Positions 45,654-54,649 of a stretch of 63,430 nt of DNA are shown piece by piece. Within the stretch, counting starts at the first letter, position 1; each line of letters opens with the position of its first letter. The notes under the pieces were generated by a model, which ran no database searches, was not told the DNA's origin, and saw only the letters and a program-made list of their open reading frames with translations. The position numbers were made by a program, and so were the translations under genes. The stretch is from the NCBI GenBank assembly GCA_964352855.1, contig CAYGTR010000018.1, forward strand, positions 1-63,430. Direction: 5' to 3'. This stretch comes from Litorimonas sp964352855. Lineage in GTDB: Bacteria > Pseudomonadota > Alphaproteobacteria > Caulobacterales > Maricaulaceae.

Positions 45654-45890
45654 ATTGGCTCCAAAAACTCCGAAAAATCGCTGAGGACAACTGGCCCGTC
45701 TTGAAACTATGACGATTTTCTTCTGTCTAAGGTTGCTTTATCAAAAAGGCAAGTTTTGGAATATGAACTGAGTTTGAACTGAAATACAACTTTACTCGTC
45801 TCTTATCTACAACGCTTAGTAATTAGATAATTAATGTTATTGAAACTTCACACATGCAGTTGTCGCAACTTGCCCAATTAGCTATTCTTA
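45654..45890. other. intergenic upstream region of the ferritin-like gene
   Basis: These 237 bases are AT-rich toward the centre (AGTAATTAGATAATTAATG) and should include the promoter of the minus-strand ferritin/CDGSH operon. I see no hairpin or gene in them. Confidence 0.4.
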
Positions 45891-46080
45891 TTATTCCGCG
45901 ACCTCAGAGTCATTAAAGCCGTCTTTGCGCATCATTTCTAAGCAGGTCTCGTTGAGGTATAGCCGACTGCTTCCTGACCGAAATTTAACCCTTTGGTTGC
46001 GCGGAACGCGTTAAAATAAAGCTGTGAGACTGCGGCTAGCGAATTGCCTTTGAAGGGTAAAGGCTTATAAACGCACAAAA
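45891..46080 (-). pseudogene. frameshifted gene remnant upstream of surA
   Basis: On the minus strand one frame reads LPFKGNSLAAVSQLYFNAF followed by RATKGLNFGQEAVGYTST, then runs to a stop. A neighbouring frame takes over with SRLYLNETCLEMMRKDGF and ends in VAE-TAA at 45891. Each half looks like coding sequence and they join at one frameshift near 45980. I cannot name the family and no start is visible. It is a decayed 3' end lying between the ferritin-like gene and surA. Confidence 0.55.
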
Positions 46081-46101
46081 TGATTATGGGACCCGACGCT
46101 G

Positions 46102-47358
46102 ATGATTCATATGACAGCCATAAAAACCGCTTTTAAAGGTTTCGCACTCACGGCGGCGCTTTTAGCCGGAACAAGTCTGACCACGCAGGCACAGACACCG
46201 AGCCACGGCATTGCCGCTGTGGTCAATAGCGATATTGTGACCACACATGATTTGCGCCAGCGTGTATTGTTCATGCTCGCGACAACAGGGGCACAGCGCG
46301 ATGAAGAAAGCATTACGCGTATACAGCAACAAGCTCTGCGCAATTTGGTCGATGAGCATTTACAAATGCAGGAAGCCGAAAAATACGAACAGACCATCGC
46401 GGATGAAGAAGTCAATCAAAGCGTTGCGCGCCTGATTGGTCGTAACGGTCTTGACCCAAATGAAGTGATTGGCCGCCTAGCGCAAGCGGGTGTCTCCATT
46501 GAAACGCTTCGCGATCAAGTCCGGTCTGAGATTGCATGGCAGCGCATTGTCAATGGCCTTTATGGCTCGCGTATTCGTATTTCCGATGCCCAGATTGATG
46601 AAACGCTCAACCGCATGACCGCCAATGCGGACAAGCCGAGCTTCCGCGTTGCCGAAATCTATATCGAAGCCACACCCGAAATCGGCGGTATTGACGGCGC
46701 GATGGAAGGTGGCAAAGCCATGATCCAACAATTACGGGACGGCGCTCCTTTCCCGCTTTTGGCACAACAATTTTCCTCTGCGGCCAGTGCCGCCCGCGGC
46801 GGTGATGTCGGCTGGGTACGCGAAGGCGAGCTTCGCCCCGAATTGGACGCCGTGATTAAAGAAATGGAACCGGGCGCAGTCTCTCAACCTATACAAGTGC
46901 CGGGCGGCATTTATGTCGTTGCCTTGGTCGAGAAGAAAATATCAGAGGCTGATACGCTCTATAAGCTAAAACAGGTCGGTATCCGCGAAGGCAGTTTTGA
47001 AGAAGCCAAAGCGCGTCTCATTGCGTTGCGCGATACGCTGACCTCTTGTGACTCTTTAGTAGAAGATGTGGCGGCGTTGGACGGCGTTGACCAGGCCGAT
47101 ATGGGCGAGCTCAAGGCCAGCGAATTAAACCCCGAATTAATCGATGTATTGGCGTCCACCGATGTGGGTACGATTTCGGATCCGATTGAACGTCCAACAG
47201 GGGCGGCTTCCATCATGGTCTGCTCGCGTGAAGCCACAGGTTCGGATATTCCGACCCGCGACGGTATCGAAGACCGCCTTATGGATCAGCAATTGGCGCA
47301 AGCCTCTCGCCGGGCTCTGCGTGATATTCGTCGGAATGCCACCGTCGTCGTACGTTAA
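46102..47358 (+). CDS. surA: SurA-like periplasmic peptidyl-prolyl isomerase
   Basis: The 418-residue protein has a signal peptide ending near LTTQAQ, the SurA N-terminal domain (GIAAVVNSDIVTTHDLRQRV) and one parvulin domain (SSAASAARGGDVGWVREGEL), then a second weaker one. SurA chaperones outer membrane proteins. It leads the surA-pdxA-ksgA operon. In most alphaproteobacteria lptD comes just before it; here that position is held by a gene remnant. A second ATG nine bases on is a possible start. Confidence 0.9.
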   Translation: MIHMTAIKTAFKGFALTAALLAGTSLTTQAQTPSHGIAAVVNSDIVTTHDLRQRVLFMLATTGAQRDEESITRIQQQALRNLVDEHLQMQEAEKYEQTIADEEVNQSVARLIGRNGLDPNEVIGRLAQAGVSIETLRDQVRSEIAWQRIVNGLYGSRIRISDAQIDETLNRMTANADKPSFRVAEIYIEATPEIGGIDGAMEGGKAMIQQLRDGAPFPLLAQQFSSAASAARGGDVGWVREGELRPELDAVIKEMEPGAVSQPIQVPGGIYVVALVEKKISEADTLYKLKQVGIREGSFEEAKARLIALRDTLTSCDSLVEDVAALDGVDQADMGELKASELNPELIDVLASTDVGTISDPIERPTGAASIMVCSREATGSDIPTRDGIEDRLMDQQLAQASRRALRDIRRNATVVVR

Positions 47359-47361
47359 AAT

Positions 47362-48381
47362 ATGACAGGGCGCCCACTCCTGCTGACAATGGGCGACCCG
47401 GCAGGCATTGGGCCGGAAATAACGCTAAAAGCTTGGGCAGCATTGAAAGATCAAGCGAATTTTTCTTTTGCTGTGATTGCGACCCCGCGCGTGATTGAAC
47501 GCGCCAATCAAATTTACGGCTACCCCCTGAAAAAAATCAAAGACTGCAACCAGATTGCAGATGTGTTTCCAAATGCGCTACCTATCTTATCGATCGGCGG
47601 TCGCATGGCAGAACCCGGAGAGCCTGATCCGGATCATGCCCTCGCCGTCACGGAAAGCATTGAACGCGGCGTCTCTTGCTGTCTCTCGGGTAAAGCAGAC
47701 GCGCTGATCACCAACCCCATCGCCAAAGAGGTGCTGTATAAAGCCGGCTTCGAATTTCCCGGTCATACGGAATATCTCGGCCAACTAACACAGGTGCATG
47801 ACGCACCCTATGCCCGCGGCCCTGTCATGATGCTGGCAGGCGGTGGTTTGCGCGTGGGGCTTGCGACAGTGCATGTGTCCTTGAAAGACGCCGCCGCACA
47901 ATTATCTGGCGACACCATTATTCAAAATGCGCGCGTGATAAACGGAGCACTGAAATGTGATTTCGGCATCGCCAAGCCCCGCATTTCTCTAACAGGGCTA
48001 AACCCGCATGCGGGTGAGAACGGTAGCCTTGGGTCTGAAGAAACTAATATCATCAACCCCGCCGCCCGCGTTTTGCGCCAAGACGGCATTAATGCCAGCG
48101 ACGCCCAACCTGCCGATACATTATTTCATGCTGAAGCCCGCAAACATTATGATGCTGTCCTCGCGATGTATCATGACCAAGGTTTGATACCTGTGAAAAC
48201 GCTCGATTTTCACGGCGGTGTCAATATTACATTGGGCCTGCCCATTATCCGCACCTCGCCCGACCACGGCACAGCCTTTAACATTGCTGGCCGAAACAAA
48301 GCCCGCCCTGACAGCCTGATCGCCGCGATTAAAACAGCCCGAGACATCGCCGATCACCGCAAAGCCTATCTTCATGGATAA
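47362..48381 (+). CDS. pdxA: 4-hydroxythreonine-4-phosphate dehydrogenase
   Basis: The 339-residue protein is PdxA: MGDPAGIGPEI at the start, FPGHTEYL with a metal-binding His, GLNPHAGENGSLG and MYHDQGLIPVKTLDF with others. It oxidises 4-phosphohydroxy-threonine with NAD in pyridoxal phosphate synthesis. It starts three bases after surA and overlaps ksgA by eight bases. Confidence 0.96.
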   Translation: MTGRPLLLTMGDPAGIGPEITLKAWAALKDQANFSFAVIATPRVIERANQIYGYPLKKIKDCNQIADVFPNALPILSIGGRMAEPGEPDPDHALAVTESIERGVSCCLSGKADALITNPIAKEVLYKAGFEFPGHTEYLGQLTQVHDAPYARGPVMMLAGGGLRVGLATVHVSLKDAAAQLSGDTIIQNARVINGALKCDFGIAKPRISLTGLNPHAGENGSLGSEETNIINPAARVLRQDGINASDAQPADTLFHAEARKHYDAVLAMYHDQGLIPVKTLDFHGGVNITLGLPIIRTSPDHGTAFNIAGRNKARPDSLIAAIKTARDIADHRKAYLHG

Positions 48382-49216
48382 TTTGCCCAGCCTCAGCGAC
48401 GTCGTCAGGGAGTATCATCTCGGCGCGAATAAAAAACTGGGGCAGCATTTCCTGTTGGATATGAACCTGACGGATCAGATCGCAAGATTGGCAACACCGC
48501 TACACGGCATGAATATCGCAGAAATCGGCCCCGGCCCCGGCGGCTTGACCCGCGCATTGCTCTCCAACGGGGCGGCTTCTGTGACCGTCATTGAAATGGA
48601 TGAACGCTTTCTCCCGGCTTTGGCAGACATTGGCAAAGTCAGCGGGGATCGTCTGTCCATTATCAAAGGGGACGCGCTGAAATTCGATATTGCCGCGAAC
48701 ATTCCTGCCCCTCGAAAAATCGTCGCGAACCTGCCTTATAATGTCGGGACGAAAATGTTGATCAATTGGGTGACGGAGACACCGCTCTTTTGGGATCAAA
48801 TGGTGTTGATGTTTCAAAAAGAAGTCGCAGAACGCGTCTGTGCCGCGCCGGGCGAAAATGCTTATGGCCGCCTTGCTGTACTCTGCCAAAGTGTCGCTCA
48901 ATGCCATATCGCTTTCGATATTCCCGCACGCGCTTTCACCCCGCCTCCCAAAGTGGACAGCGCCGTTGTTGTCATGACGCCCCTTCTGATTGGGGAGCGT
49001 TATCCTCATTTAAAGTTACTCGGCCAGGTCACACAAGCGGCCTTCGGGCAAAGACGCAAAATGCTCCGCGCTTCCCTGAAAAGCTTTGCAAAGCAGCAAG
49101 GGTTAGACGCAACAGACTGGCTCGAAAAAGCAGAGATTGATCCGCAATTACGTCCCGAAACGCTCCCCGTCAGCGCCTTCCAACGGCTGACAGACGCGCT
49201 TTCAACAAAAAACTAA
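48374..49216 (+). CDS. ksgA: 16S rRNA dimethyladenosine transferase
   Basis: The 280-residue protein is KsgA/RsmA: KKLGQHFLLDMNLTDQI, AdoMet loop IAEIGPGPGGLTRAL, and the catalytic NLPYN motif. It dimethylates two adenosines near the 3' end of 16S rRNA. The start overlaps pdxA by eight bases, the usual order of this operon. Confidence 0.96.
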   Translation: MDNLPSLSDVVREYHLGANKKLGQHFLLDMNLTDQIARLATPLHGMNIAEIGPGPGGLTRALLSNGAASVTVIEMDERFLPALADIGKVSGDRLSIIKGDALKFDIAANIPAPRKIVANLPYNVGTKMLINWVTETPLFWDQMVLMFQKEVAERVCAAPGENAYGRLAVLCQSVAQCHIAFDIPARAFTPPPKVDSAVVVMTPLLIGERYPHLKLLGQVTQAAFGQRRKMLRASLKSFAKQQGLDATDWLEKAEIDPQLRPETLPVSAFQRLTDALSTKN

Positions 49217-49314
49217 CGCGCTTTTCCGGGGCTTTGGCCGCGTTTCATCGCACATCCCCCTAGATTTAACTGCTATATCGGGTAAGATTCGCGAGTGTGG
49301 GTCGGAGAGTCTCT

Positions 49315-50184
49315 ATGGTATATCGCAGTCAATTAGGCAGAAGACGCCGTCGCGGTGGTGGATTCCGTTGGCAAATTATGGTGCTCTTTGCGATTGGGGC
49401 GGCCTTTTACTATTTCACCAATCAAGAAACCGTGCCGATCACGGGGCGTCAACAATTACGAACCATGACCCCTGCCCAAGAGGTTCAACTCGGGTTGCAA
49501 AGCTACCAACAAATCCTCTCTGACAGTCAAGTTTTACAACGCGGCCCCGTCGTCGATGCCGTTCAAGAAATTGGCGTAAGACTGGCACGCGAAGCCGAAC
49601 GAATGATTGTGGAAGAAACAGGCAAAGAAACCGGATTTCAGTGGGCCTTCAATGTGATTGAAAGCGAACAAGCCAATGCCTTCGCTTTACCTGGTGGTTT
49701 TACGGCTGTTTATACGGGCCTTATTCCCATAGCCGAAAATGAAAACGGACTTGCCGTCATTATGGGCCATGAAATTGGCCATGCCCTCGCCCATCACGGC
49801 GCAGAACGGATGGCGCAACAAAATATGCAACGCATTGTCGGCGCAGGCGTGGCAATGGGTGCGGGCGGTATGGATTCAGGCGCGCAGCGCACCGTCATGG
49901 GCGTATTTGGAGGTATCAGCCAATATGGATTTGCGCTTCCCTTTTCACGCAAACACGAATCTGAAGCCGATGAAATTGGCCTCTATCTTGTGGCACGCGC
50001 CTGTTACGATCCCAGAGAAGCCCCGCGCCTGTGGGAACGTATGGGTTCTCAAGCCGGCGCAACGCCACCCGAGTTTCAATCCACACATCCAAGCCCCGCA
50101 ACGCGTATTGCCGATTTCAACCGCCTGATGCCGACGGCCATCGAGATTTATAATCAAAGCTGCCCAAATAAAATTTCGCTTTAG
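49315..50184 (+). CDS. M48 family metalloprotease, membrane anchored
   Basis: Starting at ATG 49315 (GGAGAG five bases upstream) the protein is 289 residues. A basic N-terminus (RRRRRGGGFR) and one membrane helix (about 17-36) precede the protease. HEIGH at about 152-156 provides two zinc ligands and the catalytic Glu; ESEADEIGLYL gives the third ligand. Loiseau/BepA-type M48 enzymes degrade misfolded envelope proteins. It lies close behind ksgA but has its own start after 98 bases. Confidence 0.92.
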   Translation: MVYRSQLGRRRRRGGGFRWQIMVLFAIGAAFYYFTNQETVPITGRQQLRTMTPAQEVQLGLQSYQQILSDSQVLQRGPVVDAVQEIGVRLAREAERMIVEETGKETGFQWAFNVIESEQANAFALPGGFTAVYTGLIPIAENENGLAVIMGHEIGHALAHHGAERMAQQNMQRIVGAGVAMGAGGMDSGAQRTVMGVFGGISQYGFALPFSRKHESEADEIGLYLVARACYDPREAPRLWERMGSQAGATPPEFQSTHPSPATRIADFNRLMPTAIEIYNQSCPNKISL

Positions 50185-50208
50185 TGCCCCCAAAGTTAGA
50201 AAGATCAT

Positions 50209-51237
50209 ATGACTGACACCGTCCTCGTTACCGGCATTTCCGGATTTATTGCCTCTCATGTGGCAGCGAAGCTACTGGATAAAGGCTATTCTGTTCGCGG
50301 GACCGTGCGCAATAAGGTCAAAGGGCAGCGCATTGTCGATGCCCTTGCTGCGGGCGGGGCAGACATCTCTAAACTTGAGCTTGTCGAAGCGGATCTTGAA
50401 AAAGATGCGGGTTGGGCCGATGCCGTTCAGGACTGTCGCTATATTCAACATATCGCCTCGCCTTTCCCCCTAGAAGCCCCCAGCGACCGCGAAGCGCTTG
50501 TGCCTGCGGCCCGCGCCGGCGCGCAACGTGTGTTGGAACACGGCTTTTCCGCAGGTGCGAATCGAATTGTGATGACGTCGTCTTTGGTGTCGATGATGGG
50601 ACAGCCCGGACGCGGCAAAAAAATGTTAATTAAGGAAGAAGATTGGTCGGATCCGGATTGGAAACCGCTGACGGCTTATCCTGTGTCCAAAACCCGCGCA
50701 GAACTTTCGGCCTGGGCTTATGCCAAAGCCCAGGGCGTCGATCAGAAACTCACGACTGTTTGTCCCGGCCTTGTTCTTGGGCCTGACCCTTATAAAAATG
50801 GCGGAGCCTCGCTGAGTCTGGTGAAAGCCATGTTCGAAGGCGAGTTCCCGCGCACGCCCAAAGTGGCCTATCCCATAGTTGATGTGCGCGATTGTGCCTC
50901 CCTCCATGTGGCGGCGATGACAGCTGAAGGCGCAGGCGGACGACGCCTCATGTCGGCAGGTAAAACCTATTGGTTCGGTGAAATTAGCGACATTTTGAGG
51001 GAGGCCTATCCGCAGGCCAAAAAACTGCCCAAGGGGGCGCTACCGAATTTTGTCGTCAAACTTGTCGGTCTTTTCGATGATCGGGTCAAAGGCATCCTTC
51101 CCGACCTCGGCACATTCCACGAAGCCGATGCCGCCTATGTCACGAACCTGACAGGTGTTATTCCGCGTCCTTCAAAAGAATCGATATTGGCAGCAGCCGA
51201 AAGCCTCATCGCCAATGGTGATATCATTTTTGATTAG
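50209..51237 (+). CDS. NAD(P)-dependent reductase, dihydroflavonol reductase-like
   Basis: The 342-residue extended SDR protein has the nucleotide loop TGISGFIASHVA at the start and the catalytic YPVSK at 157-161 with Ser124-125 in TSSLVS before it. RNKVKGQRIVD after the second strand suggests preference for NADP. It resembles the dihydroflavonol-4-reductase/aldehyde-reductase group; its substrate is unknown. It begins 24 bases after the M48 gene. Confidence 0.88.
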   Translation: MTDTVLVTGISGFIASHVAAKLLDKGYSVRGTVRNKVKGQRIVDALAAGGADISKLELVEADLEKDAGWADAVQDCRYIQHIASPFPLEAPSDREALVPAARAGAQRVLEHGFSAGANRIVMTSSLVSMMGQPGRGKKMLIKEEDWSDPDWKPLTAYPVSKTRAELSAWAYAKAQGVDQKLTTVCPGLVLGPDPYKNGGASLSLVKAMFEGEFPRTPKVAYPIVDVRDCASLHVAAMTAEGAGGRRLMSAGKTYWFGEISDILREAYPQAKKLPKGALPNFVVKLVGLFDDRVKGILPDLGTFHEADAAYVTNLTGVIPRPSKESILAAAESLIANGDIIFD

Positions 51238-51242
51238 GCTCC

Positions 51243-51488
51243 TTATGGGGCGTCTTCGCGATTGGCTTTTCGGTTCATAAACATCACAGCATGCCCCATT
51301 GAGGCATTACCAAAGGTGATGGCGAAACCGACCATCAATAAAAAAATGGCTAAGACTGTATCTGATGATGAAAATATGATTGTGCGCATACTCATTACAT
51401 TTACAGCCAAGCCGAGCGCCAAAAGCGTCCAGCCGATGATGATGCCTCTCAAACAGGCACGGATCATAAGTTTATGGATGCGACCCAT
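51243..51488 (-). CDS. small membrane protein, unknown
   Basis: The 81-residue ORF has two hydrophobic helices (about 11-33 and 43-66) and basic ends. A GGGGAA lies just upstream of its ATG. It converges with the reductase gene five bases away. No family recognised. Confidence 0.55.
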   Translation of the reverse strand: MGRIHKLMIRACLRGIIIGWTLLALGLAVNVMSMRTIIFSSSDTVLAIFLLMVGFAITFGNASMGHAVMFMNRKANREDAP

Positions 51489-51619
51489 AATGTTCCCCGA
51501 TGTGACATGAGACGGGTCTCACGGCTTAAAACAATATAAGCCCGTCTTCATTATATATTGAGGATATGCCCGATAGCGGAATTTGTCGAGATAGATTTTG
51601 ATATTTCTCTACTTCCATC

Positions 51620-51647
51620 ATGATATTTCTTGATAAATAAATATCAT
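51620..51647. promoter_or_regulatory. candidate operator of the antitoxin-toxin operon
   Basis: ATGATATTT and AAATATCAT form a perfect 9-bp inverted repeat with a 10-base spacer, 32 bases before the antitoxin ATG. Antitoxins with a ribbon-helix-helix fold commonly bind such palindromes and repress their own operon. The role is inferred from position. Confidence 0.5.
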
Positions 51648-51679
51648 TGGTTATTTTGTTATTTCGGAAGGCTAAAACA

Positions 51680-51988
51680 ATGGTAAATCGCGACTCTAAA
51701 CCGGGTAAAACTACAAACACCATTTCTGTGCGTGAGCGCGGAGAGGCTTTTAATATGCCCGCTGATGCCCCCCGCAAAAAATTTGCAACGCAAATGGATG
51801 CCGAGCTTCTTGAACAGTTGCGCCGTTATGCGAAGTCTGAAGGCCGCCAAATTCAAGCCGTTTTGGAAGATGCCGTCCGAGATATGCTCAAAGAAAAGCG
51901 AGGCTATCAAATGCGCCCTGATGTTAAAGCGGCGCATGATCAAATCGTGAAACGTTATGCCAAAACCTTTGAAGCCTTGGCGAAATGA
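51680..51988 (+). CDS. antitoxin of a Doc-type toxin-antitoxin pair
   Basis: Starting at ATG 51680 the protein is 102 residues. The middle segment FATQMDAELLEQLRRYAKSE and the IQAVLEDAVRDMLKEK helix look like a ribbon-helix-helix DNA-binding domain. The N-terminal part is a flexible basic arm, and the C-terminal helix (about 78-102) probably binds the toxin. Its TGA overlaps the doc start by four bases. Composition is slightly AT-rich. The role is fixed mainly by its toxin neighbour. Confidence 0.75.
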   Translation: MVNRDSKPGKTTNTISVRERGEAFNMPADAPRKKFATQMDAELLEQLRRYAKSEGRQIQAVLEDAVRDMLKEKRGYQMRPDVKAAHDQIVKRYAKTFEALAK

Positions 51989-52362
51989 TCCGATGGTATC
52001 CGTCAATTGACGACGTTTTAGTTTTTCATGACATGCAGCTCGCCTTATTTGGCGGCGGCGTCGGGATTCGGGATATGGGGCAGCTCGAAGCCGCTCTGTT
52101 TCGTCCGCAAACAGGCTATTACAAGGACATTCTCGAAGAGGGCACTGCACTCTGGGAGAGTTTTATGCAAAACCATCCCTTTGTGGATGGAAATAAACGC
52201 ACAGCTTTGGACGTGACATTGACATTCCTCGCCGTAAATGGCGTGGAATGTTCAGCCTCACCTGATGACATCACGGATTTCATTTACGGCTTATTCGACG
52301 CGAGTGATGTCAGCTTTCATAATCTTGACACTTGGCTGCGCACCAATACGCGGGCGCTATAA
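51985..52362 (+). CDS. doc: Doc/Fic-family toxin
   Basis: The 125-residue protein has the Fic core HPFVDGNKRTA (about residues 63-73), the Doc-type length, and MGQLEAALFRPQTGYY before it. Doc phosphorylates elongation factor Tu and stops translation; Fic relatives add AMP. The G in place of Doc's usual A leaves the activity open. It overlaps the antitoxin start by four bases and the convergent carA by six. Confidence 0.88.
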   Translation: MIRWYPSIDDVLVFHDMQLALFGGGVGIRDMGQLEAALFRPQTGYYKDILEEGTALWESFMQNHPFVDGNKRTALDVTLTFLAVNGVECSASPDDITDFIYGLFDASDVSFHNLDTWLRTNTRAL

Positions 52363-53508
52363 CGCGTCCGCAAATCTCTCAAACAGGTAGAAACTGTCCT
52401 GCGGGCCGGGGCTGGCTTCGGGATGGTGTTGCACGGAAAAGACGGGTTTCCCTTTGAGGCGGATGCCACAATTTGAGCCATCGAACAGGCTGATATGCGT
52501 TTCTTCGACGGTGTCCGGCAGGCTTTTCTGATCCACAGCAAAGCCGTGATTCATGGAAACAATTTCGACTTTATGTGTTGTGTAATCTTTGACGGGATGA
52601 TTAGCTCCGTGATGCCCTTGATCCATTTTCATTGTTTTTGCCCCCAGGGCAGCCGCCAACATTTGATGACCCAAACAAATGCCGAGTATAGGCATGTCTG
52701 CCGCGACCAGCGCTTGAATAACCGGCACGGCATATTCACCCGTGGCGGCCGGATCACCCGGGCCGTTAGAGAGCACAACCCCGTCAGGTTCCATCGCGAG
52801 AATATCCGCAGCAGATGTCGTACCGGGCACAACACTGACGGACAGGCCGACGCTGACAAGATTACGCAAAATATTTCGCTTCACGCCATAGTCTATCAGC
52901 ACGACTTTTTTGATACCGTCCTTATCGCTATGGCCTTCAGGCCAGACCCAGCGGGCTTCGCGCCAATCAAAGGGCGCCTCTGCAGCCATGTCTTTCGCCA
53001 AATCCGCCCCAACAAGTCCGTGCCACTCCTTGGCCTTTGCGACTAACGCCTCAATATCAAAATTACCTTTCGGGTCGTGAGCAATGATGCCTTTCGGCAT
53101 GCCTTTATCACGGATAAAGCCTGTAATCGCGCGCGTATCGACACCGGAAATCCCGATAATGCCCCGCTCCGAGAGCCAATCGCCCAATTCACCCTCAGAA
53201 CGCCAATTAGACGCAGGCGTCACGGCCGCTTTAAATATCGCGCCACAGGCGGCAACTCGCGCGGCCTCGGTTGTGGCTTCTTCGTCTTCTTCTGTCGTGC
53301 CCGTATTGCCGATATGAGGAAAGGTGAAACAGATGATTTGCGACGCGTAAGACGGGTCTGTTAGAATTTCCTGATAGCCGGTAATGGCGGTGTTAAAGCA
53401 AACCTCGCCAACTGCGGAACCTGTGGCTCCAACCCCTTGGCCATAAAAAACGTCACCCGTTTCAAAGACAAGAACCGCACTGGCAGAGGGCGTGTAATTA
53501 TTGGCCAT
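52357..53508 (-). CDS. carA: carbamoyl-phosphate synthase small subunit
   Basis: The 383-residue protein is CarA. The glutaminase Cys lies in ILGICLGHQMLAAALG, and the His/Glu of the triad in FSVQHHPEASPGP. The N-terminal part has AITGYQEILTDPSYASQI. It hydrolyses glutamine and passes ammonia to CarB, coded 9 kb upstream on the same strand. It is divergent from the GatB/YqeY gene, which is the standard alphaproteobacterial layout. Confidence 0.97.
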   Translation of the reverse strand: MANNYTPSASAVLVFETGDVFYGQGVGATGSAVGEVCFNTAITGYQEILTDPSYASQIICFTFPHIGNTGTTEEDEEATTEAARVAACGAIFKAAVTPASNWRSEGELGDWLSERGIIGISGVDTRAITGFIRDKGMPKGIIAHDPKGNFDIEALVAKAKEWHGLVGADLAKDMAAEAPFDWREARWVWPEGHSDKDGIKKVVLIDYGVKRNILRNLVSVGLSVSVVPGTTSAADILAMEPDGVVLSNGPGDPAATGEYAVPVIQALVAADMPILGICLGHQMLAAALGAKTMKMDQGHHGANHPVKDYTTHKVEIVSMNHGFAVDQKSLPDTVEETHISLFDGSNCGIRLKGKPVFSVQHHPEASPGPQDSFYLFERFADAL

Positions 53509-53795
53509 AAGCCTATCCTTGCATAAACCGCGAGTCTTTAAAACGCGAGTCTGGTTGAAAACAGGCCAAACTTTGAAGGGTTTTAAGGATCAGCCTCTAT
53601 TTTTCAAGGGCGAATATGTATTAGAGCGCGAGGCTGCCCGCCTCACCCACAGAAAAACACAGCTTTCCGAGTTACAGCTTCTGGTGGCTTGGCAAGTCTG
53701 TCCAAGGCGTTATAATGATTGTTTAGCAGCGCGTGGGACAAGCTGCTTTTAGGACTTTGTCGGGCCTGATATTGGGTCGTCACGTGAAAATCATT

Positions 53796-54272
53796 ATGCC
53801 AGTTGCCGCTACCCCTTTACGGGACCTTATTTCTGACAACACAAAAGACGCGATGCGCGCCAAGGACTCGATTCGTGTTTCGACTTTGCGCCTTGTGAGT
53901 GCCGCTATCAAAGACCGCGACATTGCCGCCCGTGCCGAAGATCGCTGCGAAGGGATTACGGATGCAGAAATTCTGTCAATCTTGTCTAAAATGGTCAAAC
54001 AGCGCGAAGAAAGCGCAAGGACTTACGATGATAATGGCCGCCCCGAACTCGCTGACCGCGAACGGACTGAAATCGAAATCGTACGAGAGTTTATGCCACA
54101 ACCCCTGTCCGAGGACGAATTAAAGAACGCCGTCGCGAAAATCGTTGAAAAAAGTGGCGCGACTTGTCTGAAAGATATGGGCAAAATCATGGGACAGCTT
54201 AAAACGGACTATGCAGGTCGTATTGACATGGGCAAAGCCGGCGCCGTGGTCAAAAGCCACCTCTGCAGTTGA
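53796..54272 (+). CDS. GatB/YqeY domain protein
   Basis: The 158-residue protein starts at ATG 53796. LRDLISDNTKDAMRAKDSIRVS, LRLVSAAIKDRDI, the SILSKMVKQREESA helix and the MGKIMGQLKTDYAGRIDMGK end are typical of YqeY. The family resembles the tail of the tRNA-amidotransferase subunit GatB and may bind tRNA. The gap to carA (287 bases) should hold divergent promoters; the frame open there is not conserved in look. Confidence 0.9.
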   Translation: MPVAATPLRDLISDNTKDAMRAKDSIRVSTLRLVSAAIKDRDIAARAEDRCEGITDAEILSILSKMVKQREESARTYDDNGRPELADRERTEIEIVREFMPQPLSEDELKNAVAKIVEKSGATCLKDMGKIMGQLKTDYAGRIDMGKAGAVVKSHLCS

Positions 54273-54342
54273 TAGCTCTTGCGAAACAGGCCTAAGCTTC
54301 TTAGTTAGGCTTTAGATTTCGAGACATCAAAAGACACTCCAT

Positions 54343-54645
54343 ATGAGCTTCCTTCAATCCATCATCGTATATTTTCTTGCACCCGCTATTGGGCTGCTGC
54401 AAATCATCCTGATTGTGTATATGATTTTCAGCTGGCTGATTGCCTTTAAAGTCGTCAATTTACGCAACCCGATCATGGGACAAATCTACAGCCTTTGCGC
54501 CTCGATTGTTGAACCTCTGCTCAACCCGCTCCGCCGTTTTATCCCGCCCCTAGGCGGATTTGATATGGCTTTCTTGGTGCTGTTTATTCTGCTCGCTTGG
54601 GCAAGAGGATATCTCGTTCCCATGCTATATTCCGCCGTTGGGTAA
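54343..54645 (+). CDS. YggT family membrane protein
   Basis: The 100-residue protein has two or three membrane helices and the typical NPIMGQIYSLCASIVEPLLN and PLRRFIPPLGGFDMAFLVL segments of YggT. The family is linked to cell division and envelope shape in several bacteria. It is convergent with the next gene, five bases apart. Confidence 0.88.
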   Translation: MSFLQSIIVYFLAPAIGLLQIILIVYMIFSWLIAFKVVNLRNPIMGQIYSLCASIVEPLLNPLRRFIPPLGGFDMAFLVLFILLAWARGYLVPMLYSAVG

Positions 54646-54649
54646 AGCC

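Noticed and set aside
53501..53752. 83-residue frame between carA and yqeY
   Set aside because: It overlaps the carA start, has no family resemblance, and covers the expected divergent promoter region.
54290..54310. GCCTAA...TTAGGC hairpin after yqeY
   Set aside because: Six pairs, a nine-base loop and only three T; termination is possible but not supported enough.
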